NCBI GenBank assembly: GCA_010093685.1
Contig: MU006249.1
Coordinates: 285,082 to 324,465, forward strand
DNA length: 39,384 nucleotides
Direction of reading: 5' to 3'
Source: Ophiobolus disseminans
Lineage: Eukaryota > Ascomycota > Dothideomycetes > Pleosporales > Phaeosphaeriaceae
The translations under genes and the position numbers were made by a program. The number at the start of each line of letters is the position of its first letter. Within the stretch, counting starts at the first letter, position 1. The notes below the pieces were generated by a model. It saw nothing but the letters and a program-made list of their open reading frames with translations, did no database searches and was not told the origin of the DNA. Shown here one piece after another: positions 33,116 through 39,384 of this stretch.

Positions 33116-33628
33116 ATACCCTATCCCAGGGCGCCATCGGTACATAGCCCTAAGTGGAGTTTTTCTAGGGACTACATTTACGCGTAGCCCTAAGTATATC
33201 TGGTCACACCCCCCCTAGGTAGAGTAAACTTTAAGGTATTAGTGGCGTAAGGTTCCTAACGTTAGATTAAGCTGTAATTTAGACTAAGTACTTAGTGCGC
33301 TGCGCTGCACTATTGCTAGGATTTACATTAAGATTATACATATAGTTAAGGTACTTAGGGTTAAGGTTACTAGGCTTAGTAGGGCGGCGTAGTGTAGGGA
33401 AACGCAGGTATAATGTTACGCGACCGTAATACAGACAACAAACGCAGTAGAGAGAATTTTCGTAAGCAGCGCGTTTGCACAGTAAGGGCATAGTAGATAG
33501 ATTTATAGCTAGAAGATAATACAAGCAGCATTTACACAACGCGCAGCCTATAATGCATAGCCTGCAACGCGCAACCTGCACCTATTGCGAGATCTATTAA
33601 CCTGTGCCCGTTAAGGCGCATCAACGCT
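33116..33628 (+). repeat. 5' leader of the telomere-linked-type helicase repeat, copy 1
   Basis: This stretch is homologous to 38227-38698 in the same orientation, for example caaggtattag/aaggtattag, gttcctaacgttaga and acatatagttaaggt. It lies directly before the helicase ATG in both places, so it is the conserved leader or promoter of the repeat. It holds telomere-like words (CCCTAA at 33148 and 33188, TTAGGG near 33355). No coding frame is supported. Confidence 0.7.
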
Positions 33629-36600
33629 ATGGCAGAGACAGATATTAAGTTCTAGTATTTTGAGCATCTAGCAGCGTACTCTATAGCCATCTATAAGGAG
33701 TGTAGGTATGGCGTGCTACCTAGCTATATTAAGAGTTACCTGCAACACGCGCATAAGGTTAAGTAGAAGTAGGCTAAAGATATAGTAGAGAGAGTGCGCA
33801 ACTAGCTAGGGCTAGTAGAGTATGCTAGCGAGATTTAGGTGCCTAGCTAGGTTGTCGCGCTGATTAGCTAGTTGCTAGTATATTTAGATAGACTATTATG
33901 CTAGCTTAACGCAGCCTGTTGTTGCAAGGTGCTGCAGAGCGTTAAGGTAATAAAGAATTACTAGAAAGACGTGCATAGCTAGTCAGCCGCAAGCAAGGGC
34001 GGCCGTTCTAGCTAGGTAGCGCAGAAGGAGATAAAGCTACGCGTCGATAAGGGCTGTAGGCGCGTACACTACTAGCGGCTATTAATCCAAGGCCTAGGAT
34101 CGCAGTACTTTAAGGTCTAGCTGCCTAGTAATGACAACAACCCTACTATTATGCCTATAGATAGCGAGGCAGCGTGGACACGCGTAGGCGAGGCAATAGC
34201 GTAGGCGTAGGAGAACGTAGAGAAGCAGGCACACAAGACAATCCAGGAGGGTAAGCGCAATAAGGTGAACCTGTAGGTAGAGTAGACGTAGTAGCTGCTA
34301 TACCTAGTAGGCATAGAGTAGGCGGACTTAATAGCGTGTATTAAGGAGCTAGTGGCCGAGCCCAACCTAAGGAACAACGTGAAGCCTAAGCCCGTAGAGG
34401 CAGTAATCTAGGAGGCTATGGATAGGCTCACCTATTTTAGCTAGGCGTTAGTAATTAAGCGCGTCGGCGTGTTTGTGCAGCTAGAGGTAATTTGAATAGA
34501 GAAGCACTAGACATAGTACTTAGCTGCTATAGCTATATATAGACAAGGAAGCGATTGTTAAGCATACGCGGCTATAGTAGTAGGTGTTGATGTTCTTTAC
34601 ACATATATAAAAGGAGTATAGGTAGAAGAGCCCGCAGTACTAGTTTAAGCGGCGGCAGTATAAGGCATAGGAGGCGTTAGTCCACAAAGTAGAGAGGGCA
34701 GTAGGAGGAGAGGCAGAAGAGAGGGGAACTAAGGTAGATAAGGTAGACAAGGCGGACGAGTAGATAGACAAGGAGGCAGATAACGAGCTAGAGATAGATA
34801 AGGAGATAGAGGCTAATAAGACAGATTAGGCAATAGAGGCAGCACCTAATTAGAGTGCTGTGAGCGCTAGGCTAGAGAAGTTAACTAGGATCTAGAAAGT
34901 GTGTCTAGAGTTTTATATTGCGTTGCTAGACTACTATATTACCTACTAGGAGTACAACAGCCTGCTAGTATGCGTATTAGCAGTGCTAGGCGTTAAAGAG
35001 GAGGGCTAGAAGGGGCCTAAGCAGTATCTGCTAATATTATCTGCTATAATTAAGACAGCGTGGTTTATAGTAGTGCAGTAGGGGCTAGAGCTATTAGGTA
35101 CAGGTCTAGTAGATCCGCAAGATAGCGAAGACACAGACGATGACGACAGCACGTATAAGAGCGGCCCTAGCCTACGCTGCCGCCTAAAAGGATGCCTGCA
35201 GTTTGTCTAGCACATAATAGACAGGTTTATAGTGCGAGGCTGCTACAGCCCTATGCAGTAGATGCTGGATCTGCGGACGTATAGGCTAAAGATCTATTAT
35301 AACACTATGTCGCGCGGGCACGTAGAGTAGACTAGCGATGAGCTGCTGTATAAGGAGCTGCACTTTAGTATAGCGTAGTTCCGCGGTATAGTCTATAGGC
35401 TTATAAGCAAGAGCTAGTAGCTGTTAACTAAGGAGCTATTGTTTAGCAAGGCTACGTCTGTACCTACCGTGCTATAGGAGAGTATGCGCGACAACCTAAC
35501 TAACGAGCGGCTAGGATAGAACTTTTTAAAGGACCAGCGTACGAGGATGCCCGTAGACGGCGAGAGGTGGCTGTTCGAGCAGGTAGGGCAGGACACTAGC
35601 ATTAGGGACTAGTTTATGAAGCCCGGAAGCCATTCAGGGGTAAACTAGCAGGCGGTCGAGCGGTACATAGATTGGGTAGTTGAGTTCTACGAGAAGCTAG
35701 CCGTGTTGATGCATATTAGCGGCGGGCAGCCAGCGCGAGGGCTAGAGATATTAAGCGTCTAGCACAGCAACACAGTGCAGGGAGGCCACCGCAACGTATT
35801 TATTAAGGACGGCATAGTAGTGTTTGTGACGCGGTACTATAAGGGCTACAACGTTAGCAGAGACGTTAAGATTATCTACTAGTATCTGCCGCGCGAGGTG
35901 GGCGAGCTGGTAGTATAGTACATGTAGCTAGTGCTGCTGTTCTAGTAGCGGCTTAAGGCGTTAGTGTAGGAGAAGGAGGTGGTGTTGTCCTATATGTAGC
36001 CAGCCAACCCTAACGGGCGCAAGTAGACAACAGATCGACTTTGCGAGGCGTTGAAGCGCGAGAGCTAGATTGCTATAGGCTAGGAGTAGACGTTTGCTAG
36101 GTACCGCGAGATAGTGATTAGTATTAGCCGGCGGTTTTTGCGTAGATCTACCGCGTTCTAGGCAGACGAGGGGGAGGACAAGGAGGGCAATGAGGATACG
36201 GCAGAGGCGTCTATTACCAACGAGTAGGTAGGCTACACGTTGCACGTTACTAGGCTAGTGTACGCGCGAGGGATTATAGAGCAGGCAGGCGCGGTAGCAG
36301 ATAAGCGGCAGCAGTTCTAGGCATCTAGCACTAATTAGCACTAGTTTTTAGGCTTCTAGGCAGACGTAGAGGATGGCGAAAAGAGTAGGAAGCGGAAGAG
36401 AGCACTATTTAAGAGTAAGGCGGATAAGGCAAGAATTAATCGGTGGCAGCGGCTGAGGAAGATAGACGGCAGCAAGCAGTTAAAGCGGATAATAGGTAAT
36501 AAGGCTAAGTTTTAAGGCGTATAGAAGCTAGCGATTAAGGCGATTGTAGTAGGCAAGAGCCCTATTATTGCTGTAATGCCTACTAGCGGAGGCAAAAGCT

Positions 36601-37964
36601 TATTGTTTATGTTGCTAGCGTTTGCAGAGTAGGGCGGCACTACTGTCGTTGTTATGCCGTTGATCGCGTTACGTGGCGATATAAAGTAGCAATGCTAGAA
36701 GCTGGGGATATTGTGTGTAGAGTAGGAGAGTTACTACCTGCCTAACGCAGTAGCTGTAGTGTTGGTGACGCCTAAGTTAGCCGTAGGGGAGGCGTTTAAC
36801 ACGTTTTTGAACCAGCTTTAAGCAATATAGCAGCTAGATTGGATTGTTATTAATAAGTACTATATCGTGTTGAACTAGCAGTACACGTTCCGTAAACAGA
36901 TATAGCAGCTTAGCAGGCTAGTAGCCGCAAGGACGTAGATAGTTATATTAACAGCGACGTTGCTACTAAGCAAGGAGGACGAGCTATTCCGCCGCATACA
37001 TTTTAATCTAGAGCAGGTTAAGATGTTTAGGGCGCTAACAGCGCGGACCAACGTAGCGTATTACATAATTAAGATAGGCTAGAGAGCGAAAAAGCAGGAG
37101 GTAGAGGCAACTATGTTAGCTATAGTACAGCAGAAGTAGAGGAAGTATAAGGCCGGCAAGATCGTGGTATACAGCAACTTAGTGGCTAAGGTTAAGGTGT
37201 TAGTAGAGAAGCTCGAGTGCTAGGCGTACTACCACAACGCTATTAGCAAGGCGAGCATATTAGAGGCGTTCATGGCTAGCTAGCAGCGCATTATCGTTGC
37301 TACTAGCGCGTTGGGCATAGGCGTAGACGTGCCTGACATCTAGTGTATTATCTACATCGATTGGCCGTTTAGCATGTTGGATTATGCGCAGGAGAGTAGT
37401 AGAGCTAGGAGAGATAGATTGCTAAGCGAGGCTATTATAATAGTGTAGGACGGCGATTAGCGAGCTAGCAAGGATAGTTAGGATAAGGCAGAGCAGGCGT
37501 TAGTGCGATCGTACGTAGGAGAGAGTGGTGCTACGCAGTGCCGGAGGGTAGTGCTAGACGGGTATTTAGACTAGCAAGAGATAGAGCGGGTAGGATGTAA
37601 GGAGGGAGAGGAGAGGTGTAACGTGTGTAGAGGGGATAAGGCAGAGGAGGATAGCGAGCGACCTAGCGACAGCGAGCAATCTAGCAACATAGAGATAGGG
37701 GTAGAAGAGAGCGAAGAAGAGAACGAGAGAGAGGAGATGTAGAGAGGGTTTGAGCAGTAGCAGCGCGAGCAACAAGGCCCACGCTAGACGTTAATCCAGC
37801 AGCGGCAGCACGAGTTTGGCGACGTGGAGTAGCTGCGCAGGCAGTTAGTGCAGTGGGCAAACCAATGCGGGATATACGAGGCAGTAGGCGACGGGCATAG
37901 CAACTACGACGTGCAGTAATGTTAGCGTGTAGAGAGTACGCAGGTCAAGGAGCAGATTAAGGCG
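33629..37964 (+). pseudogene. Telomere-linked RecQ-type helicase relic (OrsD finger, tyrosine-recombinase-like region, RecQ)
   Basis: From ATG 33629 (MAETDIKF) a frame of about 1445 codons runs to a solo LTR at 37965, with many TAG stops and one frameshift near 34490-34540. An OrsD-type Cys/His region (EHLAAYSIAIYKECRYGVLP and HAHKV) covers about 33640-33960. A second block (about 35640-36270) has the order of a tyrosine recombinase: QPARGLEILSV (Arg codon 35736), RYYKGY (Lys 35841), YREIVISISRRF (Arg 36105), VGY (His position, 36234) and VYARG (Tyr 36261). RecQ follows: PTSGGKS (36579-36599), TTVVVMPLIALRGDI, a ruined DECH box (36852-36863), LTATLLLSKED, and ATSALGIGVDVPDI to ESSRARRD (about 37300-37420). 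An acidic tail with CKEGEERCNVC follows. Such helicases are commonly subtelomeric. The C-terminus is cut off by the LTR junction. Confidence 0.8.
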
Positions 37965-38160
37965 TGTCAGATTTAATGATGTATTAGACCTCGATAATAG
38001 ATCAGATGAATTGATAATAATGTTGTATTCTGGTGTTCTCTCAGTTAAGTGCGGAGTTTGACTAGGTGTCAGATCTAGTACTAGTGTGCTAAGGCGCTTG
38101 TGCCGGCCCCTCCTGTTTCTTTCAGTGTTAGTAGCCTTACAGCACCCCTGATATCTGACA
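37965..38160 (-). repeat. Solo LTR, copia family A
   Basis: A 196-bp LTR (TGTCAG...CTGACA) of the same family as 17708-17890, with no internal sequence. Flanks are AGGCG and GAGAG, so no duplication is present. It cuts the helicase relic at its 3' end. Confidence 0.92.
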
Positions 38161-38226
38161 GAGAGAGACGCCCGTAACTAGTGTAGAAAGAGAGAGGCCC
38201 GTAACTAGTATAGAAAGAGAGAGGCC
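38161..38226. repeat. Short tandem repeat, 27-29-bp unit, about 2.4 copies
   Basis: Unit gagagaggcccgtaactagt plus tagaaa: copies at 38161-38189 (29 bp) and 38190-38216 (27 bp), and a partial copy at 38217-38226. It lies between the solo LTR and the second helicase leader. Confidence 0.8.
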
Positions 38227-38698
38227 TATCCTAGGGCGCTATGTAGAGGTAGCCCTTCCTCCGGTATTCCTAGAGACTAGATGTACGCGTACGTTGGCGT
38301 TGTTTTTGTTACGCCCCCTCTTACTCTAGTAAAACTTCAAGGTATTAGTCTAGTTAGGTTCCCAACGTTAGATAAAGCTAAGATTTAAATATGTTACTTA
38401 GCGCAATAGGTTGCACTATCGTAATAACTTGCATTAAGATCGTACATATAGTTAAGGTGCTTAGGGTTAGAGTTGCGTAGCTTAGTAGAGCAACGCAGTA
38501 AAAACGCAAGTATAATATTACGCGACTGCAAACACCTAAACAACAAACGTAGCTCGTGTAAGCAGCGCATTTGCACTGCAAGAGCGCAGGATAGATAGAT
38601 TTGTAGTAGGTAGATAATATAAGCAAGATTTACACATACGCAACCTACAACCTATAACCTATAACCTATAATAGGCAACCTATACGCGCATTAACGCT
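38227..38698 (+). repeat. 5' leader of the helicase repeat, copy 2
   Basis: Homologous to 33116-33628, same orientation, including caaggtattag, gttcccaacgttaga and acatatagttaaggtgctta. It differs by a heptamer array AACCTAT (38649-38669, three exact units plus near copies) just before the start codon position. Confidence 0.7.
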
Positions 38699-38893
38699 AT
38701 AGTAGTAGCAGGCATTAAGTTCTAGCATTTTAAGCATTTAGTAGAGTACTCTATAACTATCTGCAAGGAGTGCAGGCATAGCGTGCTACCTAGCTATATT
38801 AAGAGTTACCTGCAACGCGCGTACAAGGTTAAGCAGAAACAGGCTAAAGATATAGTAGAGAGAGTATGCAGCTAGCTAGGGCTAATTAAGTAC
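38699..38893 (+). pseudogene. Second telomere-linked-type helicase copy, 5' fragment
   Basis: Homologous to 33629-33823 of copy 1, covering the OrsD-type region: KF.HFKHLVEYSITICKECRH (split, with a stop), SVLPSYIKSYLQRAYKV and KQKQAKDIVERV. The start codon position is ATA (38699-38701) instead of ATG, itself a RIP-type change. Two codons that are TAG in copy 1 (33764 and 33770) are CAG here (38834 and 38840), showing the original glutamines. Homology ends near 38893, where foldback-rich sequence begins. Confidence 0.75.
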
Positions 38894-38910
38894 GCTCACA
38901 TTATTATACG

Positions 38911-38931
38911 AAGGATTGCAGTGCAATCCTT
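38911..38931. repeat. Palindrome, 10-bp arms around one base
   Basis: AAGGATTGCA, G, TGCAATCCTT. Its right arm begins the first GTGCAATCCTTTGC repeat. Confidence 0.85.
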
Positions 38932-39010
38932 TGCTTTGCCTGCAAAATATTTAGCGTGAGCACAGACAGTCGAGTGCAATCCTTTGCTTTTTTAAAGTGC
39001 AATCCTTTGC
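38921..39010. repeat. Three direct copies of GTGCAATCCTTTGC
   Basis: Exact 14-bp copies at 38921-38934, 38974-38987 and 38997-39010, with different spacing between copies. Confidence 0.85.
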
Positions 39011-39165
39011 CCTTCCTATGCTTAATAATTGATGCAATTTTTGTAGTATGTGCAAAAAGTGCGCGGCAAAAATACTCTCAAAATTGGCAATAAAACAAGA
39101 TGGGTTAGGCGCAGAAAGTGCGCGCAAAGTTTAGGTATTGATGTTCCTCTCTATATGAACACCTA

Positions 39166-39192
39166 GTGGAATGGCCCCGGGGGCTATTCCAC
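39166..39192. repeat. Near-perfect palindrome, 13-bp arms
   Basis: Starts GTGGAATGGCCCC and ends GGGGCTATTCCAC around a central G. The one arm mismatch is of the G.T type, so RNA could still fold. Confidence 0.75.
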
Positions 39193-39238
39193 CGCGATCG
39201 CTGATTGGCTGCAGCACCTCGCCTCACTAAAACTCAGC

Positions 39239-39273
39239 GGGGGCATTCCTCCGCAACTTAGAGGAATGCCCCC
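39239..39273. repeat. Perfect hairpin, 13-bp stem, 9-nt loop
   Basis: GGGGGCATTCCTC, loop CGCAACTTA, GAGGAATGCCCCC. It shares the GGAATGcCCC core with the palindrome at 39166-39192, so both may be ends of one foldback family. Confidence 0.85.
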
Positions 39274-39384
39274 TCTGTATCTCTCTACTGCTCTACACCT
39301 CTGTATACTACTACGCGTACGCGTGCTATCTCTTTCTATACTCTACTATATTTACCTACCTCCCTGCATACCGTGTGTTGATAT

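Larger units (their letters stand above)
38894..39384. other. Foldback-rich tail, no gene seen
   Basis: There is no coding signal. It contains a 21-bp palindrome, a 14-bp direct repeat present three times, and two hairpins (separate entries). It may be the remains of one or two MITE-like elements. The window ends inside it. Confidence 0.5.

Noticed and set aside
33629..33960. An orsellinic-acid-type biosynthetic gene (OrsD) as part of a metabolite cluster
   Set aside because: The OrsD-type region is only the zinc-finger start of the helicase repeat. No polyketide synthase or other cluster gene is present.
33629..37964. A Starship giant element with this gene as captain
   Set aside because: The recombinase-like region sits inside a helicase fusion rather than in a stand-alone DUF3435 gene at an element edge. 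No Starship boundary or cargo layout is visible.
38649..39010. A CRISPR array, because of repeated short units
   Set aside because: The repeats are irregularly spaced, tandem or palindromic, and the window is eukaryotic.

Overview
This window looks like a piece of a filamentous ascomycete (Pezizomycotina) genome, from an AT-rich, repeat-packed compartment. The evidence is a HET-domain gene with a short spliceosomal intron, Tad1-type LINE, Ty1/copia, Ty3/gypsy and Fot1/pogo elements, and a telomere-linked-type RecQ helicase. There is also strong RIP-like mutation (CpA to TpA, seen as CAG to TAG and TGG to TAG inside coding relics). Species cannot be named from the sequence. Almost everything except one gene is a decayed mobile element or RIP-damaged relic.

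Layout: 1-1614, the 3' part and 3' LTR of a copia element (family A). 1785-3248, a MYND zinc-finger gene relic (+). 3530-3739, an ankyrin-repeat relic (-). 3864-9989, a full-length Tad1-like LINE (-) with a 15-nt A tail and an 11-bp target-site duplication. 10098-15452, a complete copia element (family B, -) with 234-bp LTRs. 15453 to about 15990, a Ty3/gypsy RNase H relic (+). About 16000-17707 plus 22865-24890, an older copia element (family C, +), split by a complete family A copia element at 17708-22864 (-, 183-bp LTRs, 5-bp duplication GCTTT, internal 225-nt assembly gap). About 24960-26336, a Fot1/pogo transposase relic (-). 26337-26876, a tRNA-headed SINE-like repeat with a 388-bp period and an exact 152-bp duplication.

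27040-32250 is an island of normal composition. It holds the only intact protein-coding gene, a 1295-residue HET-ankyrin protein at 27535-31495 with one 73-nt intron. It is followed by promoter-like CT-rich sequence with no gene behind it.

After that the sequence is RIP-damaged again. There is a copia RNase H tail (-) near 32600-33115, then a telomere-linked-helicase-type relic at 33629-37964 (+). It reads as an OrsD-type zinc-finger region, a region with the ordered catalytic signature of a tyrosine recombinase, and a RecQ helicase. Its 3' end is cut by a solo family A LTR (37965-38160). The 5' end of a second copy in the same orientation follows (38227-38893). The window closes with palindromes and hairpins resembling small foldback elements.

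There is no operon or pathway logic here. The genes share a compartment, not a function. The most interesting item is the helicase relic, because the tyrosine-recombinase-like block suggests these subtelomere-type helicase genes may be, or derive from, mobile elements. The duplicated 5' ends give a direct readout of the mutation process.
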